From Ruminococcaceae bacterium UBA7080 (GTDB lineage: Bacteria; Bacillota; Clostridia; Oscillospirales; Acutalibacteraceae): a stretch of 10,591 bases of DNA. The position numbers were made by a program, and so were the translations under genes. Below, one piece after another: positions 1 to 5,896 of the stretch; position 1 is the first letter of the stretch, and every line of letters starts with the position of its first letter. The stretch lies in assembly GCA_002493595.1 (NCBI GenBank), contig DKZG01000028.1, positions 1-10,591 on the forward strand, in the 5' to 3' direction. The notes beneath the pieces were generated by a model. It worked only from the letters and a program-made list of their open reading frames with translations, searched no databases and was not told where the DNA came from.

Positions 1-474
1 CAGAAGAAAATACGTGATGGTTCTGTCTATTTTCCAGATAAAATACAAACTGAAAAGAATGGTTGGAAGCAAATTTCTGACAACGCAGAACCCAAAATCA
101 TAGAGAACGCCTTTTCCTGCATCAGCGCCATTTTCAATTTGCTGTACCAGCTTTCCCGTTCCCAGCTTCTGGTATTCGGAATAATCCATTTTACCTATTT
201 TACGCAATGCTGATAACTTAAAATCCAGATAAATTTCATTCTCCAGTTTAGCAGACGGATATTTGTCTAAATAGTTCATCCCATAATTGACAAAAAGAAC
301 GACGCCATAAAACAAAATCCCATAAATTGTTATTGTCCTGTCTGTCAGCCCGTCCACAAGCTTTTGAAAATAACCGGTCTTGTAATTTAACATAAAAGCA
401 TTGAATAAGCCTATAAACAGATAGATAATTACCCATTTCCTGTTACTCTTTAAAATTTCTTTCATATAATGCAT
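1..474 (-). CDS. ABC transporter with fused permease, N-terminal part (runs off the left edge)
   Basis: The 158 visible codons encode the start of an ABC exporter transmembrane domain; the ATP-binding half would lie beyond the window. I see a short basic N-terminus (MHYMKEILKSNRK), TM1 at about residues 14-30, TM2 at about 48-68, a long cytoplasmic stretch with the family-like segment EYQKLGTGKLVQQIENG (about 100-116), and TM3 beginning near 132. The order TM1, TM2, cytoplasmic coupling region, TM3 is that of type-I ABC exporters that carry permease and ATPase on one chain, such as peptide, bacteriocin or multidrug exporters. The chosen ATG at 472-474 has an AAGGAGT ribosome site six bases upstream; a second ATG three codons later is less well placed. 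The substrate cannot be inferred. The call rests on sequence style, since no Walker motifs are in view. Confidence 0.8.
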   Translation of the reverse strand, partial: MHYMKEILKSNRKWVIIYLFIGLFNAFMLNYKTGYFQKLVDGLTDRTITIYGILFYGVVLFVNYGMNYLDKYPSAKLENEIYLDFKLSALRKIGKMDYSEYQKLGTGKLVQQIENGADAGKGVLYDFGFCVVRNLLPTILFSLYFIWKIDRTITYFLL

Positions 475-534
475 AACTGTACTCCTTTTTTCCCAAACAA
501 AAAAATCTTCCCATGAAACAGCAAAAACAGTGGC

Positions 535-705
535 TTACGCACTAAAAATATTTGTATCAATAAATACTCCTAATGCGAAAACCTGTTGTTTTGCCATTCA
601 TGCGGAAGATTTTCAACATCCTGCATTATTCAAATCATTAACATGATTTTCAATTTCTACGGTAGTAACACGCGAATGGACGAATTGAATTACTACTTTT
701 ACAAA
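535..705 (-). pseudogene. Possible decayed small ORF, weakly DUF4177-like
   Basis: One minus-strand frame, interrupted by two stops (near 613-615 and 598-600), reads as protein-like sequence: VKVVIQFVHSRVTTVEIENH, then VNDLNNAGC, stop, KSSA, stop, MAKQQVFALGVFIDTNIFSA. The pattern of a beta strand (VVIQF), a helix with hydrophobic spacing (VEIENHVNDLNNAG) and a later strand (QQVFALGVF) resembles small DUF4177-type proteins of 50-70 residues. There is no start codon before the first part and a stop lies directly upstream. It sits between the CPBP remnant and the ABC exporter, both on the same strand. This is an inference from reading pattern only; it could equally be chance coding in non-coding DNA. 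Confidence 0.25.
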
Positions 706-753
706 TTAGCATTTATCTATGGTTTTGTCAATAAATTTTCCCTTGTAATATGC

Positions 754-1113
754 TCACTGATTTATCGGCTCATTTTGGGGGAGCGTTTTTGTAAGGATTA
801 AGGTATAGGAAACGGTTATAAATATCATAATCAAAGCCTGAATAATTTGCTTTTCCACTCCCGCTCCATTTGTAAACGTATTGAGCGTGTTAATGGCAGA
901 ATGGGTAATAATACAAGGGAGCAGACTTCCGCTGCGATAAAATATCATTACAAACAGGAAGCCTACCGCAACGGCAAAGCAAATCTGACACAAATTGTTT
1001 ACCAGGTCCATACCGCTGTCATTAAATGAATTTGCCAATGATTGCACAACGCAATAAATTACAATCCAGACAATTGCAAATGTCAATTCGTTTTTCTCAT
1101 ATAATTTTTTCAT
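754..1113 (-). pseudogene. CPBP-family intramembrane protease, internally deleted remnant
   Basis: The 119-residue product starts with a CPBP-like first membrane segment (about residues 10-28) and then jumps straight to what looks like the C-terminal third of a CPBP protein: SGMDLVNNLCQ, a membrane helix, FYRSGSLLPCIITHSAIN at about 58-75, and a last helix at about 88-108. H71 and N75 match the third CPBP motif (HxxxN). The EExxxR and FxxxH motifs that supply the other catalytic residues are absent, and family members are usually about 200-280 residues. The missing part maps to about codons 29-32, near 1018-1028, and the frame is kept. The start overlaps the TetR stop by ATGA, so it is translationally coupled to the regulator. 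It is probably inactive as a protease but may still be made as a small membrane protein. Confidence 0.72.
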
Positions 1114-1682
1114 TTTACTTCCTCCTGTATTGCCAACACCGCGCCCTTGTATACCCGCTTTAAATAGGTTGTTATAAGCTTTTCATCATACTCAAATGAA
1201 TTGTTGGCAATGATGCTGGCATATCCATGAACGAACATCGAAAGCGTTACAAAAACCTCTTTTGTCTGTTCCATATTCATATCCATTTGTTTTTGCATTG
1301 CGGAAATAACAGGTACAAGCTCCTCGGAATTTATCATTTCAAGCAGACTGTTTTCAACGGCATACCCCGATTGAAAAAGAAAACGGAACAATTCAGGTTC
1401 TTCAACTGCAAAACGGATATAATTTAATCCAATTCCAAGCATAATACCTCCCTGCGTTTCCGGAATGCTCATCAGATATTCCGTATGATATTCGCCTGTT
1501 TTTTCATAAGCGGCTCTTTTTAATTCTTCAATCGTTGCAAAATGGTACATAACCGGTTGTGTGGAACAATTCAGCTTTTTTGCTACTGTCCTTGCATTGA
1601 TATTTTCTGCGCCTGTTTCACGGGCAATCTCAAATGCAGCGGCAATAACCATATCTTTTGTTATTTTGGCTTTTGGCGGCAT
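1110..1682 (-). CDS. TetR/AcrR-family transcriptional regulator
   Basis: This 190-residue protein has the size and layout of a TetR repressor. Residues 7-50 form the DNA-binding domain: helix 1 KDMVIAAAFEIARETG, then NINARTVAKKLNCS and the recognition segment STQPVMYHFATIEELKRAAY, a variant of the usual xxLYxHFxxKxxL signature. The rest is a helical ligand-binding and dimer domain with no recognisable ligand. An AGGAGG ribosome site lies seven bases before the ATG. A consensus promoter and an 18-bp palindrome directly upstream suggest autorepression. Its last codons overlap the CPBP-family gene by four bases, so that gene is its likely target and operon partner. The TetR call is firm; the ligand is unknown. 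Confidence 0.93.
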   Translation of the reverse strand: MPPKAKITKDMVIAAAFEIARETGAENINARTVAKKLNCSTQPVMYHFATIEELKRAAYEKTGEYHTEYLMSIPETQGGIMLGIGLNYIRFAVEEPELFRFLFQSGYAVENSLLEMINSEELVPVISAMQKQMDMNMEQTKEVFVTLSMFVHGYASIIANNSFEYDEKLITTYLKRVYKGAVLAIQEEVK

Positions 1683-1703
1683 TGCTTTTCCTCCTTTTAT
1701 AAC

Positions 1704-1721
1704 TTATGTTATATAACGTAA
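1704..1721. promoter_or_regulatory. Probable TetR operator (18-bp palindrome)
   Basis: TTATGTTATATAACGTAA has a perfect 10-bp core, GTTATATAAC (1708-1717), extended by three more pairs after one mismatched pair (1707/1718). It lies just downstream of the -10 box of the minus-strand promoter, where a repressor would cover the transcription start. Size and place fit autoregulation by the adjacent TetR protein. Confidence 0.6.
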
Positions 1722-1750
1722 ACTATATTGTTTTTTAACAAAATTGTCAA
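1722..1750 (-). promoter_or_regulatory. Sigma-A promoter of the TetR/CPBP operon
   Basis: On the minus strand, a perfect -35 TTGACA (1745-1750) is separated by 17 bp from TATAGT (1722-1727), a 5/6 match to the -10 consensus. Transcription would start near 1715, inside the palindrome, about 33 bases before the TetR start codon. Confidence 0.75.
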
Positions 1751-1812
1751 TCGGGTTTGCAATTTTACCAATTGAAAGCATTTCATCAAGCGGAAAAATG
1801 ATATAATCTACT

Positions 1813-1846
1813 TAAAAAAATCCGTTCCAAGTAATTCAGAACGGAT
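1813..1846 (-). terminator. Orphan rho-independent terminator, minus strand
   Basis: Read on the minus strand, a perfect 8-bp stem ATCCGTTC/GAACGGAT (1839-1846 with 1820-1827) with an 11-base loop is followed by TTTTTTT. No intact minus-strand gene ends just before it (positions 1847 onward), so it may be left over from a lost gene or may shield the TetR operon from antisense reading. The plus strand lacks a comparable U tract. Confidence 0.5.
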
Positions 1847-1920
1847 ACATTTATTTTCATAATTTAATTGTTTTTATCAACGCATTTTACAGTTTGATTA
1901 CTTGTGCTGATATAATTTAA

Positions 1921-1955
1921 TTTCCCAAAAATTAAAATTTATTGATTTTGGGAAA
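1921..1955. repeat. Perfect 10-bp inverted repeat overlapping the ATPase promoter
   Basis: TTTCCCAAAA (1921-1930) and TTTTGGGAAA (1946-1955) are exact inverted copies with a 15-base AT-rich spacer. The right arm begins inside the -35 element and covers the start of the promoter spacer of the AAA ATPase gene. It could be a regulator binding site or a transcript hairpin; it has no U tract and is not a terminator. Confidence 0.6.
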
Positions 1956-1970
1956 TAAATATGGCATAAT
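1942..1970 (+). promoter_or_regulatory. Promoter of the AAA ATPase gene
   Basis: TTGATT (1942-1947) and CATAAT (1965-1970) are separated by 17 bp, with 4/6 and 5/6 matches to the consensus boxes. The start site would be about 15 bases before the coding start, leaving a short leader that contains the GAGGTG ribosome site. Confidence 0.55.
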
Positions 1971-1991
1971 AATTTTGCGAGGTGATTTTCT

Positions 1992-3185
1992 ATGAAGCTG
2001 ATTGAAAGAAAACAATACTTAGATAAAATGATTAATGTCATCGGAACTCCTGATATTAAAGTCCTGACAGGCGTACGCCGTTCAGGCAAATCGAAGCTAT
2101 TGGAAACTTTCAAAGCCTATGTGCAAAAAAGTATTCCTGATGCTAATATTATTCACATCAATTTTAACTTATCTAAGTACGACAACCTAAAAGAATACAA
2201 GACTCTTAACGAATATATTGAAAACAATTATATAGAAGGCAAGGATAATTTTGTTTTAATTGATGAAATTCAAATGTGCACCGGTTTTGAACTGTGCATA
2301 AACAATCTGCACGCAACCGAGACATACGATATTTATATCACGGGTTCCAACGCCTTCCTGCTTAGCTCAGACCTGGCAACGTTGTTTACCGGCAGAACCT
2401 TTGAAATCAAGGTATATCCGTTTTCCTTTGCCGAGTATATGCATTACTTTGAATTAACAGACAAATATACTGCTTTTGATAACTATATGCTTGAAGGTGG
2501 TATGTCCGGTTCTTATTTGTATAAAGAGCAGGAGGATAAATATGATTATATTGAAACCGTCTTTGATACTTTGATTTTAAGGGATATACGGCAAAGGTAT
2601 AACATTAAGAACCCTGCTCTGATGGATAGAATTTCTCAATTCTTAATGGATAACGTGTCCAATTTAACATCGGCAAGAAGTATCACGGATACACTCACAT
2701 CAAACAAGGATAAAATCAATCATAAGACTGTTGGTAATTATTTGAATTATCTTTGCAACGCTTTTGCTTTCTATAAGTTCCGCAGATACGATATTAAGGG
2801 AAAAAAGTATCTTGCTTCTAACGATAAGTATTATTTGGGCGACCATGCCTTCCGTTATGCAAAGCTCGGTACAAAAAACTTAGATAGCGGCAGAGTGATT
2901 GAAAATATTGTTGCAATGGAATTGCTCAGACGTGGTTATGAAGTTTATGTCGGCGTCCTGTATAAAAAAGAGATTGACTTTGTCGCTCTAAAAAGAAGCG
3001 AAAAGATTTATATTCAAGTTTCGGATAACATTACCCTGCCCGAAACCTTCAGTCGAGAAGTAGATCCTCTGCTTAAAATTAAAGATGCCTATCCCAAAAT
3101 GATAATAGCACGGACAAGAAACCCCGAATATCAATATGAGGGAATTAAAATTGTTGATGTGGCAGATTGGCTGCTGGACAAATAA
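1992..3185 (+). CDS. AAA-family ATPase with DUF4143-type C-terminal domain
   Basis: The 397-residue protein matches the AAA_14/DUF4143 family in length and order. The P-loop is GVRRSGKS (27-34), Walker B is FVLIDEIQ (87-94; D91, E92), a sensor-1-like segment is ITGSNAFLLS (116-125), and FTGR (132-135) offers a possible arginine finger. A winged-helix-like stretch spans about 207-262. The C-terminal part has a restriction-nuclease-like pattern: E304/E310 in a helix, EIDF (D329) after a turn, and IQVS (Q342) on the next strand, resembling the E...D...(E/Q)xK core, although the lysine is replaced by S344. Members are abundant in anaerobes; their role is not settled, with defence and DNA transactions both suggested. 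GAGGTG lies seven bases before the ATG. It is a single-gene unit with its own promoter and no clear terminator. Confidence 0.93.
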   Translation: MKLIERKQYLDKMINVIGTPDIKVLTGVRRSGKSKLLETFKAYVQKSIPDANIIHINFNLSKYDNLKEYKTLNEYIENNYIEGKDNFVLIDEIQMCTGFELCINNLHATETYDIYITGSNAFLLSSDLATLFTGRTFEIKVYPFSFAEYMHYFELTDKYTAFDNYMLEGGMSGSYLYKEQEDKYDYIETVFDTLILRDIRQRYNIKNPALMDRISQFLMDNVSNLTSARSITDTLTSNKDKINHKTVGNYLNYLCNAFAFYKFRRYDIKGKKYLASNDKYYLGDHAFRYAKLGTKNLDSGRVIENIVAMELLRRGYEVYVGVLYKKEIDFVALKRSEKIYIQVSDNITLPETFSREVDPLLKIKDAYPKMIIARTRNPEYQYEGIKIVDVADWLLDK

Positions 3186-3220
3186 CAATTTGCTACACCC
3201 GCCATATCCATTATTATGAA

Positions 3221-3388
3221 AACTTGATACAGCATCGCTAAATCACTATCTATCATAACCTGCTGGTTACGAACAACATATATCAAGCTTTTTATATCAA
3301 ATTGTGTTGTTTCAGTAAGGGGCTTTTTCTTTTGCCGTCGTGCGGCAGATAAATTTTGTTTTAATGAATCAGCATATAAAATCAACAA
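3221..3388 (-). pseudogene. ORF6N-domain protein fragment
   Basis: The minus-strand frame reads LKQNLSAARRQKKKPLTET, then FDIKSLIYVVRNQQVMIDSD followed by LAMLYQV. This is the typical opening of the ORF6N domain, a DNA-binding module of phage and mobile-element proteins (IKxLIYxxRxxQVMxDxDLAxLYxV). Homology stops at about 3221; the frame then continues into unrelated residues that overlap the end of the ATPase gene (to 3131). Intact members run for roughly another 150-250 residues. The only start is a TTG with no ribosome site, just after the stop of the upstream remnant, so both ends seem lost. I take it as a dead fragment, probably of prophage or transposon origin. Confidence 0.72.
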
Positions 3389-3822
3389 TAAGTTGGTTTG
3401 CTAAAATAGATAATTGCCAGGCTAATACCTCCAAGAAACAACACCAGCATAAACCGGATTCCATTTGTTACAGGATTGAATAACTCTCCTAAATATCCGG
3501 TTTGCACAATAAGATAAAAACAAAATGCACATAGATAACCACCGATTGTATTCTGCACTATGGAAGATATAAGCAGCCCTATAAACCCCAATGCCATGCT
3601 TGCAGCCAAAGTCCGAAAAGCATATGGAAAGAGCGGAAAGGAACAGCCGCAAATTTTCATATAAATTTCAAATGCCAAAATCAACAGTATTGAGCCGATT
3701 ATAGAAAGCACTGTCCGCAATAAGACAATAGACCGCAAAGAGACCTGCCGAAAGGCAAGATGTAATTTTACCATATTGCATATGGATTCTTCATCATCAA
3801 CTAATAGAATTTTAGATGTCAT
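3382..3822 (-). pseudogene. Response-regulator start fused in frame to the end of an ABC-2 permease
   Basis: This 146-codon ORF has a normal start with AAAGGAAG upstream. Residues 1-22 (MTSKILLVDDEESICNMVKL) are the first strand and helix of a receiver domain, with the acidic pocket D9, D10 and E11. From about residue 24 it changes to a membrane protein: helices near 33-50, 70-90, 95-115 and 122-140, with IVQNTIGGYLCAF and GYLGELFNPVTNG as in the C-terminal half of ABC-2 type permeases of peptide-immunity exporters. The phosphoacceptor aspartate, the output domain and the permease start are all missing. The join falls at about 3746-3757, where a small palindrome, TGCC-GAAA-GGCA, sits. The simplest reading is one deletion through a regulator, kinase, ATPase, permease cluster. 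The fusion is unlikely to work but could be translated. Confidence 0.75.
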
Positions 3823-3920
3823 TTTTTCTTCCTTTCATTTTTCCATTTATATAAGACTGCGGCATGATAATTCTATCAGAAAAAAGTCTACAAACGGTCA
3901 AATTGTCACTTTTTCTCAAA

Positions 3921-3949
3921 ATATTATCAGCCACCATTATATACGTCAA
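3921..3949 (-). promoter_or_regulatory. Possible promoter for the former response-regulator gene
   Basis: On the minus strand, TTGACG (3944-3949) is followed after 17 bp by TAATAT (3921-3926), matching 5/6 and 4/6 of the consensus boxes. The leader to the start codon at 3822 would be about 90 bases. Being in AT-rich DNA, this is only moderately specific. Confidence 0.35.
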
Positions 3950-3964
3950 GACGCATAAGAACTC

Positions 3965-4003
3965 AAAAAAGCGGTACAGCCCTTGTACTCGAAGCTATAC
4001 CGC
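3965..4003 (-). terminator. Rho-independent terminator of the AraC operon
   Basis: On the minus strand the stem GCGGTATAGC / GCTGTACCGC (10 bp with one mismatch, loop of 13 bases) is followed directly by TTTTTT. It lies about 100 bases after the stop of the cysteine-rich protein and closes that transcription unit. Confidence 0.85.
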
Positions 4004-4105
4004 CTAATCTGAAATTACTTCCCCCTAACCACAAACATTTGCTTTTCGTATTTTAAAAAGATATTCTGAAATTTTACCTTATCCCTCCATAGCCGCAACC
4101 ACATT

Positions 4106-4573
4106 TTATTTTTGCAATTCTTTCTCTAAAAACTGCTTTATGTACGGATTGTTTTCCTCACTTAGTGCAGGCTGGAACGCCATATAACGGCATTTCTGAT
4201 ACTGCTCGCCATCCAGTACAAAGGTATATCCCATTACACATTTGGGATTACAGTCATCAGGGTTGATAAGCCGTTTGCAGACGGACGCTTTCTTGATTTC
4301 CTTTTTTACCTTTTCGGGCAATGTGTCAAGAAAGCTCTGGTATTCCTGTATATGTTCCGGATAAATACGAAGCTTCATCCCCGTTTTTCGGAATATAAAT
4401 GTTGCCAAAGTCCTCTTGCTGCTGTTTAATACATAGGACACAACATAGCCGCTCTTTTGCAGCTTTATATCACACTTACAGCCATTTGTTGTCAGATACT
4501 CGTTGATTTGGTTTACAAAGCTGCGGAAATGCTCATCAACCGTTTCCATAAACATATTGAATTTCTCGTCCAT
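4106..4573 (-). CDS. Conserved-looking cysteine-containing protein of unknown function
   Basis: I do not recognise a named family for this 155-residue soluble protein. It has an amphipathic N-terminal helix (MDEKFNMFMETVDEHF), a beta-rich middle (GYVVSYVLNSSKRTLATFIF, then KLRIYPEHI), and a C-terminal part with four cysteines, C99, C108, C112 and C128, in the order VCKRLINPDDCNPKC ... YQKCRYMAF. The Cx8Cx3Cx15C spacing could bind zinc or another metal, but that is inference; C32 and C34 are further N-terminal. There is no signal peptide or membrane segment. I chose the ATG at 4571-4573 over one 14 codons upstream because GGAGGG sits five bases before it. It begins 11 nt after the AraC stop and shares its transcript and terminator, so it is probably co-regulated with or serves the AraC regulator. 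Confidence 0.82.
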   Translation of the reverse strand: MDEKFNMFMETVDEHFRSFVNQINEYLTTNGCKCDIKLQKSGYVVSYVLNSSKRTLATFIFRKTGMKLRIYPEHIQEYQSFLDTLPEKVKKEIKKASVCKRLINPDDCNPKCVMGYTFVLDGEQYQKCRYMAFQPALSEENNPYIKQFLEKELQK

Positions 4574-4584
4574 AAGTCCCTCCG

Positions 4585-5436
4585 TTATCCCTTTTTCTTT
4601 ACCACAGGTATCCATACCTCGTATTGTGCGTTCTGCGGATCCTGATTTAAGTAAACCTCAATATCGGGAGCGTTTGCATATTCATATCCGGAGGTCGGAA
4701 GCCACTCTGTTATAATACGCTGCTCCAACTCCTGTATTGACCGGTTTGTACCAATTCCGGAAAAAATTGCCCAGGTAGACGCAGGCACGGTATATTCTTC
4801 AAACTCATCACCTGTTTTTGTACTGGAAACAGCAATAAAATATTTCCATTGTTCTTCATCATTGCAGACACTTACACCCAAAAGTCCCATTGGCGGTGTA
4901 TCCATGATTCCTGCCAATTTCTGTATTGTTCCATTCACAGATGCCTCTTGCCACATCTTTGGCACTACCATAAAATTATTTTCGATTTCCTTATCAAGGG
5001 GGGCAGATACACCTATGATACGAAATGCTTCCTTTGTTTCAATTCTATAATTCATCTCTGTCGCTCCTTTCACAGCAATTCTAAATACAATGGGGGAAAA
5101 TGATTTCACGGATACGCCTTCATCTTTTACGGACGATGGTGCTATCCCGTGAAAAGCCTGAAACGCCCTGTTAAATGCAGTTGGGGAACGGTAGCCGTAT
5201 TTCTCTGCAATATCAATAATCCGTTCATCCCCGCCCTGCAAGTCCACCGCCGCCAAAGACATTTTTCTTCTTCGGATATACTCTGACAAAGTGATACCCG
5301 CCATATAAGTAAACATCCTCTGATAGTGATAGGCGGAGCAGCAGGCTATCCGCCCAAGCTGTTCATAATCAATTTCCTCCGTCAAATGTTCTTCAATATA
5401 ATTCATGCTCTGGTTTAACCTTTCAACCCATTCCAT
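4585..5436 (-). CDS. AraC-family regulator with GyrI-like effector-binding domain
   Basis: The 283-residue protein has an N-terminal AraC DNA-binding domain (about 5-105) with two helix-turn-helix units: EIDYEQLGRIACCSAYHYQR with MFTYMAGITLSEYIRRR, and IIDIAEKYGYRSPTAFNRAF with FHGIAPS. A GyrI/AraC-effector domain follows (about 128-280), starting YRIETKEAFRIIGV and ending DIEVYLN...YEVWIPV. This Rob-like layout (DNA-binding first, effector domain last) is typical of regulators that sense small hydrophobic or cationic compounds and control resistance genes. The start at 5434-5436 is chosen because GAGGAGGT lies five bases upstream; a longer form from 5457 has no such site. TATAAT at 5489-5494 on the minus strand may be its -10 box, but I see no good -35, which suits an activator-dependent promoter. 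It is followed after 11 nt by the cysteine-rich gene. Confidence 0.93.
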   Translation of the reverse strand: MEWVERLNQSMNYIEEHLTEEIDYEQLGRIACCSAYHYQRMFTYMAGITLSEYIRRRKMSLAAVDLQGGDERIIDIAEKYGYRSPTAFNRAFQAFHGIAPSSVKDEGVSVKSFSPIVFRIAVKGATEMNYRIETKEAFRIIGVSAPLDKEIENNFMVVPKMWQEASVNGTIQKLAGIMDTPPMGLLGVSVCNDEEQWKYFIAVSSTKTGDEFEEYTVPASTWAIFSGIGTNRSIQELEQRIITEWLPTSGYEYANAPDIEVYLNQDPQNAQYEVWIPVVKKKG

Positions 5437-5535
5437 GAGATACCTCCTCATCCGCATATATTATTCTTTACGGATATATTTTTTTATTATTATAAGGCTT
5501 ATTTTTAACTTTTTCCTCTCTTTTCTTGCACAAAA

Positions 5536-5745
5536 ATGAGAGGCGGCTGTTATTTCCAGAAAATTATAGCATTGATGAGGAAGTATACAGCTTTTGTCAA
5601 AAAGTATATATTTTTTAAAGATAAGGAATATTATGATATTTTACATATAATTGGTATAGTTCCTATTGTGGCTTCACAAAAAATATATGATAGTGGAAAG
5701 TGGGAAGATAAAACAACCGTTTTAGAAGCAATCCGTCAACTGTAA
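5536..5745 (+). CDS. Unrecognised short ORF ending inside a terminator; maybe the tail of a lost gene
   Basis: The 69-codon plus-strand ORF has lysine-, tyrosine- and isoleucine-rich codons, and its last residues (TTVLEAIRQL) are encoded in the left arm of the strong terminator at 5731-5762. Genes in such genomes often end just at or in their terminator, which is the main argument that this is the end of a real coding region. There is no ribosome site before the ATG at 5536 or the internal ATG at 5575, and the frame is open back to 5509, so a truncated gene is as likely as a real small one. I recognise no domain. It runs away from the AraC gene and toward the TetR gene on the opposite strand. 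Confidence 0.3.
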   Translation: MRGGCYFQKIIALMRKYTAFVKKYIFFKDKEYYDILHIIGIVPIVASQKIYDSGKWEDKTTVLEAIRQL

Positions 5746-5762
5746 TAGTTGGCGGATTTTTT
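5731..5762 (+). terminator. Rho-independent terminator, plus strand
   Basis: ATCCGTCAACT / AGTTGGCGGAT forms an 11-bp stem with one G-U pair and a five-base loop (GTAAT), followed by TTTTTT. The minus strand has no U tract, so it works in one direction only and implies a plus-strand transcript entering it from about 5509-5740. Confidence 0.85.
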
Positions 5763-5896
5763 ATTTTAACAACATATACTGAATATTTCACAAATATAAA
5801 AAATTGAAAATAGTGCAACGTCAAAAGCATGAAGTCATATGAAAAAGATTGTACTTTGAACATTAGACCAAGCTATTTTAATATTAACCATTAAAT

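Noticed and set aside
248..436. A 62-codon minus-strand ORF at the left end
   Set aside because: It is an out-of-frame shadow of the ABC exporter, whose true frame runs from 474 off the edge.
3422..3652. A 76-codon minus-strand ORF overlapping the permease remnant
   Set aside because: It lies in another frame of the better supported membrane sequence and looks like no known protein.
5663..5863. A 66-codon minus-strand ORF between the AraC and TetR genes
   Set aside because: It crosses the strong plus-strand terminator and has no ribosome site or protein-like pattern.
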